Positions 1-7,513 are shown, counted from the first letter of the stretch. The stretch is DNA of 10,656 nucleotides from Acidobacteriota bacterium (GCA_003157675.1 PMKG01000302.1:2645-13300), one strand, 5' to 3'. The notes: a model not told the origin generated them from the letters alone. A program made the numbers and translations.

Positions 1-1472
1 AACGCCGCCAGCGCGAGCTGGCTGACGCCGATCCAGGGCAGCTCTCTCGGTGGGACCGCGCGCTTGACCGCCGGCGACATGGCGCCCCAGATGCTCGCGC
101 CGAGGAACTTGAGCAGCACCGCGAGCGTGACGGCGGAGGTGATCAGCGCGGCCATGCCGAAGAAGACGAACGGGAGGCGCGCCCCCTGGCTGCCCCACAC
201 CGACGCGTGGTAGAGGATCCACTTGCTCGAGAACCCGCTGAATGGCGGAAGCCCGGCAATCGAGAGTGCGGCCACGACGGCGCACGTGGCCGTGATCGGG
301 ACGACCTGGCTCAGTCCTCCCAGTCGGTTCAGGTCCCGCTCGCCGGTCGTCAGCTCGAACGTGCCCGCGTTGAGGAAGAGCAGAGCCTTGAAACCGGCGT
401 GGTTCATCAGGTGGAACAGGCCGCCGACGAGCGCGATCGCCGCGAGCGGCGGGTCGGAGGTCGCGAGCCCCAGCGCCAGGCCGAAGCCGAGCAGCATGTA
501 GCCGACCTGCCCGATCGACGAATAGGCCAGGAGCCGCTTCGCGTCGTTCTGCACGAGCGCCGCGAGCGTGCCGACGACGAGCGACATCGTGCCGAACCCC
601 GCCACGACCATCCCCCACCCGAGCGACCAGGGGCCGGACGGCGTGATCTCGAAGAACACGCGCAGGATCCCGTAGAGCCCCAGCTTGATCATCGCGCCCG
701 ACAGCAGCGCGCTCACCGGCGCGGGCGCCGCGGGATGCGCGGCCGGCAGCCACCACATCCCGAACGGGAAGCACCCGGCCTTGACCAGGAAGCCAAGCAG
801 GATCAGGAGCAGGCCCGTGTGGGCCAGGAGCGGCCGCGCCGCGAGCAGCGCCGGCATCGCGCGGGCCATGTCCTCGAAGCCGAAACCTCCGCCGCCGTGT
901 CCCACCAGCATGGTGACGCCGAAGAGCGCGGCCAGCGTCCCGGCATGCGTGACGAAGAAGTACCGGAAGCCGGCGGACAGGCTCTCGGCCCTCTCCCTGT
1001 GGAAGATGACCAGCAGGTAGGAGCTGAGCGCCATGAACTCCCACGGCACGAAGAAGAAGAGGAAATCGTCGACCACGACCACGCCGGCCATGCCGAAGAT
1101 GAAGAGCAGCAGCGCCGGGTAGAAGCCACCGATACGGGGCATCTTCCGCGTGTAGCCCACGGCGAACCAGGTGGCGCAGAGCGACAGTCCGGAAATCAGG
1201 AGGAGGAAGAACGCCGACAGCGCGTCCACGCGGATCGCAAGCGACGCCTTGATGAGCGAGGGCTGCCAGACGACGACGGGACCGAGCGTGCCGTGGCCAC
1301 CGAGCACCGACGCCGCCACGCTCGCGAAGCAGGCCCCGGCGGCCACCACGACGACGAGCGCGAGTTTCCGCGCGACGTCCGCGCGCCAGCCGGCGCCGCC
1401 GAGCACCCACGTGACGAGCGCCCCGACGAGCAGCAGCGCGAATCCGCCGACGAGCATCCACGGCTGATCCAT
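1..1472 (-). CDS. hyfB: HyfB/HycC-like hydrogenase membrane antiporter subunit (3' end cut by window edge)
   Basis: Proton-conducting subunit of the complex I / Hyf / Hyc family. It sits in the cytoplasmic membrane and should couple electron flow in an attached hydrogenase module to ion movement. 490 residues are visible, and the frame is still open at base 1. The ATG at 1470-1472 follows a G-rich stretch (GGGGGGTG) that can serve as ribosome binding site. Visible family marks are the TM5 glutamate in PWEFMALSSY (E145), the TM7 lysine in FLVKAGCFPF (K231), the Lys of SGAMIKLGLYGILR (K263), HAGFKALLF (K362) and PPFSGFSSK (K417). The PWEFMALSSY, HPAAPAPVSALLSG and MIK...YGILR segments are closer to HyfB/HycC than to NuoL or NuoN. 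It lies 122 bp after the preceding antiporter gene, with a palindromic repeat between. The hydrogenase core genes would be expected to follow beyond the left edge. The family assignment is firm; the exact complex is inferred. Confidence 0.9.
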   Translation of the reverse strand, partial: MDQPWMLVGGFALLLVGALVTWVLGGAGWRADVARKLALVVVVAAGACFASVAASVLGGHGTLGPVVVWQPSLIKASLAIRVDALSAFFLLLISGLSLCATWFAVGYTRKMPRIGGFYPALLLFIFGMAGVVVVDDFLFFFVPWEFMALSSYLLVIFHRERAESLSAGFRYFFVTHAGTLAALFGVTMLVGHGGGGFGFEDMARAMPALLAARPLLAHTGLLLILLGFLVKAGCFPFGMWWLPAAHPAAPAPVSALLSGAMIKLGLYGILRVFFEITPSGPWSLGWGMVVAGFGTMSLVVGTLAALVQNDAKRLLAYSSIGQVGYMLLGFGLALGLATSDPPLAAIALVGGLFHLMNHAGFKALLFLNAGTFELTTGERDLNRLGGLSQVVPITATCAVVAALSIAGLPPFSGFSSKWILYHASVWGSQGARLPFVFFGMAALITSAVTLAVLLKFLGASIWGAMSPAVKRAVPPRELPWIGVSQLALAA

Positions 1473-1501
1473 GACACCCCCCGAGACCGGCCATTCATCT
1501 C

Positions 1502-1598
1502 GTAGGGCGACCCTTCACCCATCGACTTCGCTCAGGGTGCCCTGAGCTTGTCGAAGGGCAGGGTCGCCCGGCGAGGCAAGGCTGAAGCCTCGCCCTAC
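1502..1598. repeat. Composite nested palindromic repeat between two antiporter genes
   Basis: A segment of about 97 bp packed with inverted repeats. The outer arms are GTAGGGCGA (1502-1510) and TCGCCCTAC (1590-1598). Inside, GGGCGACCCT (1505-1514) matches AGGGTCGCCC (1560-1569) perfectly. Within that pair, GCTCAGGG (1530-1537) and CCCTGAGC (1540-1547) pair around a 2-nt loop, with CTTCG/CGAAG (1526-1530 and 1552-1556) extending the stem past a bulge. A second arm is GCGAGGC (1571-1577) with GCCTCGC (1587-1593). The arms overlap, so alternative folds compete. The core resembles dispersed REP-like elements common in GC-rich genomes (my recollection, not a search). The element supplies the TAG stop of the 75-codon ORF at 1595-1597. 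It could act as an mRNA-processing or attenuating structure between operon genes. Confidence 0.8.
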
Positions 1599-1822
1599 AG
1601 GGCCTGCACGAGCGGATAGACGATGAGCGGCATCAGCACGGTCAGCGCCGCCAGCACGATCAGCACCCCGTTCGCCAGTCCGGTTCCGGCCACCGCCGAA
1701 TCCGGCTCGATCGCGAGGACCGCCTCGGACGGCTCGCCGAACAGCAGGCGCTGGCCCACCTTCAGGAACCAGAAGAAGCCGAGCACGATCTCCAGGTAGT
1801 ACGGCACCGAGATCAGCCACAT
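1595..1822 (-). CDS. C-terminal membrane piece of the split antiporter subunit
   Basis: A 75-codon ORF with two hydrophobic segments (about residues 3-20 and 50-72) joined by a polar stretch. It has no independent family signature. It is in the same frame as the 411-codon antiporter ORF just upstream and begins three codons after that ORF's TAG stop. Its content (PYYLEIVLGFFWFLKVGQR, then a last helix) is what the missing C-terminal helices of a NuoL/HyfB-like subunit look like. The ATG at 1820-1822 is preceded by TAGGGGCCGGCG, so termination-reinitiation at this ATG is possible. It could equally be the tail of a gene broken by a nonsense mutation, or the tail of a read-through product. Its own TAG lies inside the neighbouring palindromic repeat. 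Confidence 0.6.
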   Translation of the reverse strand: MWLISVPYYLEIVLGFFWFLKVGQRLLFGEPSEAVLAIEPDSAVAGTGLANGVLIVLAALTVLMPLIVYPLVQAL

Positions 1823-1831
1823 CGCCGGCCC

Positions 1832-3067
1832 CTACAGCTCCATGATCCCGACGACGAGCATGAGCTTGCTCCAGAAGCAGGAGAAGGGCGGGATGCCGGT
1901 AACGGCCAGGACGCCGATGAAGAAGCACGTCGCCGCCACCGGCATCCGGGCGTAGAGGCCGGAGATCTTCGAGATGGACCTGACACCGAGTCGCATCGCC
2001 ATCACGCCCACCGACAGGAACAGCAGCGCCTTGGCGACCGAGTGGCACGCCAGGTGGAACACCCCCGCCCGGTAGCCGGTCTTCGAGCCCAGCATGAAGA
2101 GCGAGAGGCCCAGCATCATGTAGCCGAGCTGCGCGATGGTCGAGTAGGCGAGGAACCGCTTCAGGTCGTCTTGGTAGAAGTAGCAGACGAGGCCCACGCC
2201 CATCGTCGCCAGCGCGAGGCCGGCCATCAGCGCCCCGGTCCAGGTGGGGAACGTGCCGGTCTCCAGGATGACGCGCGCCATCAGGTACACGCCGGCCTTC
2301 ACCATCGCGGCCGCGTGCAGGTAGGCCGACACCGGTGTCGGCGCGGCCATCGCGTCAGGGAGCCAGGTGAACAGCGGCACCTGGGCCGACTTGGCGGACG
2401 CCGCCACGAGCAGGCACAGGAAGACGATGGCCTGCGGCGTGGGCGCGAGCTGCCCGATCGCGGCGAACGCGAAGGTGCCGGTCACCCCGAACACGATGGC
2501 CAGGGCGACGACCAGGAACACGCCGCCGAGGTGCGTCATCACGAGCGCCTTGAATCCCGCCCGCACCGAGACGGGCTGGTGCACGTGGTGCGAGATGAGG
2601 ACCCACGAGCACAGGGTCGTGCACTCCCAGAAGATGAAGAGCACCAGGAGATTCCCCGCAAGCGCGACGCCGATCATCGAGGCGATGAACAGCGAGAGGA
2701 AGGCGTAGTAGCGGTGATTGCCCTCGCCATCAACGACCGGGTGCTCGCGGTTGTCCGGCCCCATGTAGCGGATCGAGAACACCATCACCAGCAGGCCCAC
2801 GACGAGCACGACTAGCAGGAGGACGGCCGACAGGGCGTCCAGCCTCAACGGCAGCACGCCCGCCTCGTCGAGCCAGGGCAGGTTGAACAACTCGGCCCGG
2901 AGGGGGAACGCGGTGCGCCCGCCGGCGACCAGCGTCGCGCCCAGCGCGAGGTAGACGGCCGGCAGCACGACGGCCAGCGCCTGCTGCACGCGGCCACGGG
3001 CCAGGTAGAGAAGGATGGCGCCGACAACGGGCGACGCGAGCAGCCACACCATCACGTCTTCGTTCAT
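1832..3067 (-). CDS. NuoL/HyfB-like proton-translocating subunit, ends early at an in-frame TAG
   Basis: Polytopic membrane protein of the proton-conducting transporter family (complex I NuoL/M/N, group 4 hydrogenase and Mrp antiporters). 411 residues are encoded up to a TAG at 1832-1834. Key residues are E148 in the FWE motif of TM5, K226 in ASAKSAQVPL (TM7), H251 and K257 in HAAAMVKAGVYL (TM8), K346 in SVAKALLFL and K401 in PPFSCFWSK (TM12). Family members normally run roughly 480 residues or more; this one stops just after the TM12 lysine. The frame continues past the TAG into a hydrophobic tail of expected composition, so gene plus tail (1595-3067) would be a normal-length subunit. The ATG at 3065-3067 has AGGGA 6-7 nt upstream and starts 64 bp after the protease gene. 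Confidence 0.88.
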   Translation of the reverse strand: MNEDVMVWLLASPVVGAILLYLARGRVQQALAVVLPAVYLALGATLVAGGRTAFPLRAELFNLPWLDEAGVLPLRLDALSAVLLLVVLVVGLLVMVFSIRYMGPDNREHPVVDGEGNHRYYAFLSLFIASMIGVALAGNLLVLFIFWECTTLCSWVLISHHVHQPVSVRAGFKALVMTHLGGVFLVVALAIVFGVTGTFAFAAIGQLAPTPQAIVFLCLLVAASAKSAQVPLFTWLPDAMAAPTPVSAYLHAAAMVKAGVYLMARVILETGTFPTWTGALMAGLALATMGVGLVCYFYQDDLKRFLAYSTIAQLGYMMLGLSLFMLGSKTGYRAGVFHLACHSVAKALLFLSVGVMAMRLGVRSISKISGLYARMPVAATCFFIGVLAVTGIPPFSCFWSKLMLVVGIMEL

Positions 3068-3131
3068 GACGGTTCCCTGGATCCTCTGGCGCGTCGTCCG
3101 ACTCCGCGGTGCCGGACAGCCGCCGTGCCCG

Positions 3132-3578
3132 TCACACCTCGAACAGGTCGGCGAGCAGGTTGACCGTCGCCTGCACTTCGCGGCTCAGCCCGACCCCGTC
3201 CTCCACGCGCGCGGGCTGGATCGCCAGCAGCAGCACGTCGGCGCGCGTGCGCATCTTCAGGTACTCCATCGCGGTCCTCAGCGTCGCCCGGTGGCTGTTG
3301 AGGTCCTCGGGCAGCTTGTCCGCGGCGAGCAGCGCCATGCTGCCCGGCGCGGCCTTCAGATCGACCGCGTCCGCGATGAGCACGATGTCCGGCCTGAGGC
3401 GCGCGATGTCTCCCGTGAAATCCTCCAGGCGGTCCCCGCAATCGAGCGTGCGGACCCCTGAGGCCTTCGCCAGCCGGCGCGCCAGCATCGGGCCGACGCC
3501 ATCGTCGAACCGGTCCACACGACCGACGCCAGCCACGAGCACCTTCCCCGAGAGCGTTCGCCCGAAAAGCCTGATCAC
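3132..3578 (-). CDS. hycI: HycI-type [NiFe]-hydrogenase maturation endopeptidase
   Basis: 148-residue protease of the HycI/HybD family. These enzymes remove the C-terminal extension of a [NiFe]-hydrogenase large subunit after nickel insertion. The GTG start at 3576-3578 overlaps the previous gene's TGA as GTGA and is preceded by GGAGG. Visible motifs are LVAGVGRVDRFDDGVGP near the N-terminus (D26), PDIVLIADAVDL (D70), NSHRATL (H96) and LLLAIQPARVEDG. D26, D70 and H96 correspond to the three nickel-sensing ligands known in HycI (Asp16, Asp62, His90). The usual Asn of the GxGN motif is Arg here (R20). No hydrogenase large subunit is in the window. This gene implies a cognate one nearby, probably past the left edge. 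Confidence 0.88.
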   Translation of the reverse strand: MIRLFGRTLSGKVLVAGVGRVDRFDDGVGPMLARRLAKASGVRTLDCGDRLEDFTGDIARLRPDIVLIADAVDLKAAPGSMALLAADKLPEDLNSHRATLRTAMEYLKMRTRADVLLLAIQPARVEDGVGLSREVQATVNLLADLFEV

Positions 3579-4402
3579 GGTGCCTCCGGAAGTCGCCTGA
3601 TCTGGTCGTAGTTGTAGACCGGTCCGTCCACGCAGATGTAGTGGTGGCCGACGCAGCAGTGCCCGCACTTGCCGACACCACATTTCATGTAGCGCTCGAG
3701 CGTGGTGACGACGTTCGATGGCGCGATGCCGAGCGCGATGAGCTCGGCCACGACGAACGTCAGCATGACCGGCGGTCCACAGGTGAAGGCCAGGGTCGCC
3801 GCGGCGTCGACCGTCATCCCCTTCAGCAGCCTGGTCACGACGCCGACGTGGCCGGTCCAGGTGTCGTCGCCCCGATCCACCGTTTCGACGAGCGTGAGCG
3901 CGGGCGAGCGGCTCCACTCGGCCAGCTCGTTCTTGTAGACGCGGTCCGCCGGCGTGCGGGCGCCGTAGAGCACCGTCACGTCGCGGTAGTCGGTCCGGTG
4001 ATCGAGCACGTAGTTGATGAGCGACCGGAGCGGCGGCAGGCCGATCCCGCCGCCGACGAAGAGCAGGTTCCGGCCGCGCGCCCGCTCGAAGGGGAACGCG
4101 TTGCCGAACGGTCCCCGCAGCCCCACGACGTCGCCGGCGCGGTAGGTGTGGAGCCGGTTGGTGACGGCGCCCGTGCGCCTGACGGTCAGCTCGATGAAGT
4201 CCGAGCGCGTCGGGCTCTGCGCGAGGCAGAACGGGGCTTCGCCGACGCCGAAGACCGACAGCTCGACGAACTGGCCGGGGTGGTAGGCGCGGCGCCACTC
4301 GACGCCGTTGGCCTCCAGGAAGTAGGTGCGCGTGTCGGGCGTCTCCTCCTCGACGCGCGCGATCTCCGCCAGGTGCGGCAGGTAGAGGCTACGGGCACTC
4401 AT
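3575..4402 (-). CDS. hydG: HydG/AsrB-like FAD/NAD(P)-binding [2Fe-2S] diaphorase subunit
   Basis: 275-residue ferredoxin-reductase-type protein. It should carry electrons between NAD(P)H, a flavin and iron-sulfur subunits. The N-terminal FAD-binding barrel includes YHPGQFVELSVFG (about residues 40-52) and LRGPFGNAFP (about 95-104). The NAD(P)-binding half shows FVGGGIGLPPLRSLI (about 115-129), VLYGAR (144-149) and CGPPVM (208-213). A C-terminal [2Fe-2S] motif follows: C241-x4-C246-x2-C249-x7-C257, then VDGPVYNYDQI. That ending is typical of sulfhydrogenase gamma (HydG) and of AsrB/PyrK relatives. An ATG further upstream (4475-4477) is open in the same frame, but that extension overlaps the preceding gene by 89 nt and looks non-coding, so the ATG at 4400-4402 is preferred. 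It overlaps HydB by 14 nt, indicating coupled translation. Confidence 0.9.
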   Translation of the reverse strand: MSARSLYLPHLAEIARVEEETPDTRTYFLEANGVEWRRAYHPGQFVELSVFGVGEAPFCLAQSPTRSDFIELTVRRTGAVTNRLHTYRAGDVVGLRGPFGNAFPFERARGRNLLFVGGGIGLPPLRSLINYVLDHRTDYRDVTVLYGARTPADRVYKNELAEWSRSPALTLVETVDRGDDTWTGHVGVVTRLLKGMTVDAAATLAFTCGPPVMLTFVVAELIALGIAPSNVVTTLERYMKCGVGKCGHCCVGHHYICVDGPVYNYDQIRRLPEAP

Positions 4403-5435
4403 CGTGGATCCTCGTGAGCAGCGTCGAGATGTCGAGTCCACCCATGCACGTCGCCACGCACCGGCCGCACCCCACACACCCGTGGCGCCCCATCACGTCG
4501 ATGTACTGGTAGGACATCTTGTGGAAGAAGCGCCGCTTCAGGCGCTCGGCCTTCGCGGCGCGCGGATTGTGCCCCGACGCTTCGCGGGTGAACCCCTCGT
4601 AGAGGCAGGCGTCCCACTGGCGCTCGCGATCGAACGCGTCGTCGCCCGAGGGCCGGTCGGTGACGGTGAAGCACGAGCAGGTCGGGCACACGAAACAGCA
4701 GCCGCCGCAGCCCCGGCAGTCCTCGGCCCAGTGCTCCCACTTCTCCTGCGGAATCCGGCCGAGCGAGATCCGCCTGGTGCCCGCCGCCATGAACGAGCGG
4801 CGTTCGAACGTCGCGTCGACCTTCGTGAGCTGCCGCGACCAGGCGTCGAGATCCTCGGGCGTTGCCAGGGTGAAGAGCGACGAGGCCGCGGCGATGGCGG
4901 CCTCCCCCTTCTCCGTGCGCACGTCGGCCAACAGGCGGTCGCCGAGGTCGCTGAACTGGATGTCGAATCCCGCGGTGAGCCACGGCCCGGCCTCGCAGCA
5001 GACGCAGAAGCAGTCGGCCCCCGGCTCCCGGCACGCGAGCGTCATCGTCAGGGCGGACCGGATCCGGGCGAGGATCGTGTCGTCCTCGAAGCCGCGTCCG
5101 GCGAAGAATTTCTCGAGGAAGGCCAGGCCTGTCGCGTCGCAGGAGCGCAGGCCGAAGATGGCGAGAGGTTTTGTGGCGCCGGCCTCCTGGCCGGCGGAGA
5201 GCGTAGCGTGTCGGGGGTCTTCGATGTGGAAGAGCGTCTCCCGCGCGGGAAAGAAGAGCATCTTCGGCGGGACGACCGTGTTGACGAAATCCAGGTCCAC
5301 CGGCACGTCGTCGGTCCAGTCGGCGTAGACGACGTCGGCCCCGCCGACCCTTTGCGGCGCGACGACGCGGTAGTCGCCAGCGAGGGCCGCCAGGAAGGAG
5401 GGCAGGACGGACTCGAGGATCGTCATCGGACGCAT
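4389..5435 (-). CDS. hydB: HydB/AsrA-like two-[4Fe-4S] electron-transfer subunit
   Basis: 348-residue cytoplasmic iron-sulfur protein of the HydB (sulfhydrogenase beta) / AsrA (anaerobic sulfite reductase A) family. Motifs in order are the PPKMLFFPARE strand (about residue 56), LRSCDATGLAFLEKFF (about 97), a Cys-rich CREPGADCFCVCC stretch (about 135), WxxWAEDCRGCGGCCFVCPTC (C240-x2-C243-x2-C246-x3-C250) and a second cluster, CVGCGRCVATC (C320, C323, C326, C330). The second motif lacks the proline that usually follows the last Cys. The GGAGGG at 5442-5447 abuts an ATG at 5439-5441 but lies 6 nt from the ATG at 5433-5435, so the latter is chosen. The upstream gene's stop is 12 nt away. With the following diaphorase gene it forms the electron-input pair known from group 3b hydrogenases. 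Confidence 0.9.
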   Translation of the reverse strand: MRPMTILESVLPSFLAALAGDYRVVAPQRVGGADVVYADWTDDVPVDLDFVNTVVPPKMLFFPARETLFHIEDPRHATLSAGQEAGATKPLAIFGLRSCDATGLAFLEKFFAGRGFEDDTILARIRSALTMTLACREPGADCFCVCCEAGPWLTAGFDIQFSDLGDRLLADVRTEKGEAAIAAASSLFTLATPEDLDAWSRQLTKVDATFERRSFMAAGTRRISLGRIPQEKWEHWAEDCRGCGGCCFVCPTCSCFTVTDRPSGDDAFDRERQWDACLYEGFTREASGHNPRAAKAERLKRRFFHKMSYQYIDVMGRHGCVGCGRCVATCMGGLDISTLLTRIHDECP

Positions 5436-5447
5436 GGGCATCCCTCC

Positions 5448-7313
5448 TCACGCCCGCTCGAGCCGGGCCGGAATCGGCTGCACGCCGACGCTCCGGCCGC
5501 CCGGGCCGGGACAGCAGCGGCGGAGTTGAGCCGGCGGCGAGCCCCCGAGGGGCACCAGCACGAGCACGTCGGGCGGCAGGCGCAGGTCGGCACGAGTCGT
5601 CACCGTGGCCTCGCCTCCCGGGACCAGTACTTTCGCCGTCCACCCGGGCTTGACACCGAGCGTCTCGAGGACCGCGGGAGCGGCGGCAAGCGTCGATTCG
5701 GGGATCTCCCGGCGAAGCAGCTCCTCTCGCTGGCTCACGGTGCCCGTCGACCAGTTCGCGACGTGGGCGCCGAGCACCATCCGCATCGGAAACGCGGCGT
5801 CCTGGCCTCTGTCGGTCGACGCGACGTCGCCCGCAGGGGCCGCGAGCCTCACGCGCGTCTGCCCGGCCACTCGTGGTGGGCCGAGTCCGTCGTCGCCGGC
5901 CGCGCTCACGGCATCGTTTTCGCCGTACATCCGCTCCGGCAAGATCGGCAGGTAACTCTCGACCTCGTATCGCATCGCGTCGAACCAGGACGCGGCGGTG
6001 GCCGGCCACTCCTCCACCCCGAATAGCCGACCAATGCGCGACGCCCACAGGCGCTCGGGACAACAGTCACCCGGCAGCGGCACGGCTCTCCGCCAGCGCT
6101 GCACGGCGCCGAACACGTTCGTCGTGGTCCCGTCCGTTTCGGCGCTCGTGCAGGACGGCAGCACGACGTCGGCGAACCGCAGCGTGTCGCCCGCGAAGCG
6201 GTCGATCACCACGACGGTTCGGAGGCGGTCGAGCGTCTCGGTGAGAGCGGCCGCGCACGGACTGTGGCGAACGAGGTCGTCGCCGACGACCACGAGCGTG
6301 TCGAGGCCGGCCTCGCGCCACGCCAGCTCGGCCGGCCTGGCCTCCGCGCCCAGCACGTCGAGGCTGCCCCAGCTGTTGGCTTCACCGACCGCCGTCAGCA
6401 CATGATTTGCGGCGCCGAGCAGGACGAGCGCCTGCAGGAGCTGCACCGTGTTCTCTTCGGCCCGGGACGAGGTCAGCCACCGGCTCCCGAGCACGGCCAC
6501 GGGCCGCCGGGCGAACCTGAACTCGCGCACGAGCGCCAGTGCGGCCTCGTCGGACAGCCAGGCCCGATCGCCGCCGGCCGGTTCGGCCTGCCAGTATCGG
6601 GTCAGGTCCTCGAATCCGGCTGCGGCCCGGGCTTCCGGATCCGCCAGGTTGGCTACGATGACCGCCTGCTGGAGAATCAGCGGCAGGCGTCCGAACTCGT
6701 CGGGCGGCATCGCCACCATCCTCGATCCGTCGCCGCCGGCGGACGCGTACACGTCGAACCGGACGACCGCACCGCCATCCCGCCGGGCCTGGGTCACCCG
6801 CGACGCCACCTGCGGACAATCCTCCAGGTCCACGCCGACCAGCCAGATCAGGTCGGCACCGGCGACCGTTTCGAGGTTCGGGAGGCCGTAGCCCGTTCCC
6901 AGCACTTGCCGCAGCGCGAATCGGGCAGCCTGCACGCCGGAGAGGTCCGTTGTGCTGACCCGCCCGCCGACCCGGCGCGCCAGGCGTCGCACGGCGAAAA
7001 CATCCTCATTGGCGAGCGTCGGCCCCAGGGCGAAGAGGGGCGGCGACGCCGCGCTCCCGAGGCGCGAGGCGATCTCCTCCACCGCCTCCCGCCACGAGGC
7101 GCGAACCAGTCGGCCCGCGTTCCTGACCATGGGAGCCGTGAGGCGGTCGGGATGCGACTCGCTGCTCGTGCAGTTCCATCCGCGCATGCACAGCTCCGCC
7201 CGGCCGTCCGCGCCGGCGCGCGGGTAGCTGCCGAGCAGACGTCCGTTCTCCTCGTGCAGCAGGAGGGCGCATGCGCAGGAACAATAGGGGCAGGTCGACG
7301 GGTGAAACGCCAT
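5448..7313 (-). CDS. Molybdopterin oxidoreductase-like / formate dehydrogenase alpha-like iron-sulfur protein lacking the catalytic Cys/Sec
   Basis: 621 residues, shorter than typical formate dehydrogenases (about 700 or more). The N-terminal [4Fe-4S] domain has the FdhF spacing C8-x2-C11-x3-C15-x26-C42, followed by SHPDRLTAPMVR. The middle has molybdopterin-domain blocks: DLIWLVGVDLED, FADVVLPSCTSAETDGTTTN and VFGAVQRWRRAVP. The C-terminal dinucleotide-binding domain includes VANWSTGTVSQREELL and LGVKPGW. Where formate dehydrogenases carry the active-site Cys or selenocysteine, shortly after the first molybdopterin strand, I see only VSTTDLSGVQAARFALRQ with no Cys and no in-frame TGA. The Lys after the fourth cluster Cys is Arg. 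This is reminiscent of NuoG, a non-catalytic relative. It is the first gene of the operon, starting at the ATG at 7311-7313 with GGGGG 5 nt upstream. A role as electron wire or docking subunit is inferred. Confidence 0.85.
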   Translation of the reverse strand: MAFHPSTCPYCSCACALLLHEENGRLLGSYPRAGADGRAELCMRGWNCTSSESHPDRLTAPMVRNAGRLVRASWREAVEEIASRLGSAASPPLFALGPTLANEDVFAVRRLARRVGGRVSTTDLSGVQAARFALRQVLGTGYGLPNLETVAGADLIWLVGVDLEDCPQVASRVTQARRDGGAVVRFDVYASAGGDGSRMVAMPPDEFGRLPLILQQAVIVANLADPEARAAAGFEDLTRYWQAEPAGGDRAWLSDEAALALVREFRFARRPVAVLGSRWLTSSRAEENTVQLLQALVLLGAANHVLTAVGEANSWGSLDVLGAEARPAELAWREAGLDTLVVVGDDLVRHSPCAAALTETLDRLRTVVVIDRFAGDTLRFADVVLPSCTSAETDGTTTNVFGAVQRWRRAVPLPGDCCPERLWASRIGRLFGVEEWPATAASWFDAMRYEVESYLPILPERMYGENDAVSAAGDDGLGPPRVAGQTRVRLAAPAGDVASTDRGQDAAFPMRMVLGAHVANWSTGTVSQREELLRREIPESTLAAAPAVLETLGVKPGWTAKVLVPGGEATVTTRADLRLPPDVLVLVPLGGSPPAQLRRCCPGPGGRSVGVQPIPARLERA

Positions 7314-7513
7314 ATGGGCCCCCGATCGCGCGAGTCGAACAGCGTCGATGACGTCGCCGCCTCGAGTTCCAGGAGGCCGACGCGTGCCGATGAGGCCCAG
7401 GACCGCTGGTAGTTGGGCCCAGGCCGACGCCGAAGGTCACGACGACTACGTGGAACTGTCGCCCGTGGTCCGCCGCCGCAAGAGTCGGGGCTCCGGCCCG
7501 AGAATCGCCGGGG

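Noticed and set aside
207..1505. Long plus-strand open frame opposite the HyfB-like gene
   Set aside because: Its translation is low-complexity Arg/Glu/His-rich sequence. The opposite strand has the complete membrane-protein signature, so this is an antisense artefact of high GC.
3579..4298. N-terminal extension of the maturation protease to an ATG at 4298
   Set aside because: The extension overlaps the diaphorase gene in another frame and is Arg/Pro-rich. The GTG at 3578 has a good ribosome binding site and begins a normal-length HycI-type protein.
4404..6026. 540-codon plus-strand frame opposite HydB and the molybdopterin-like gene
   Set aside because: It is antisense to well-supported genes, and its Arg/His/Gly/Glu-rich translation matches no family.
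4399..6063. 554-codon minus-strand frame across HydB and the molybdopterin-like gene
   Set aside because: Arg/Pro/Gly-rich translation without motifs. It is out of frame with two clearly recognisable iron-sulfur proteins on the same strand.
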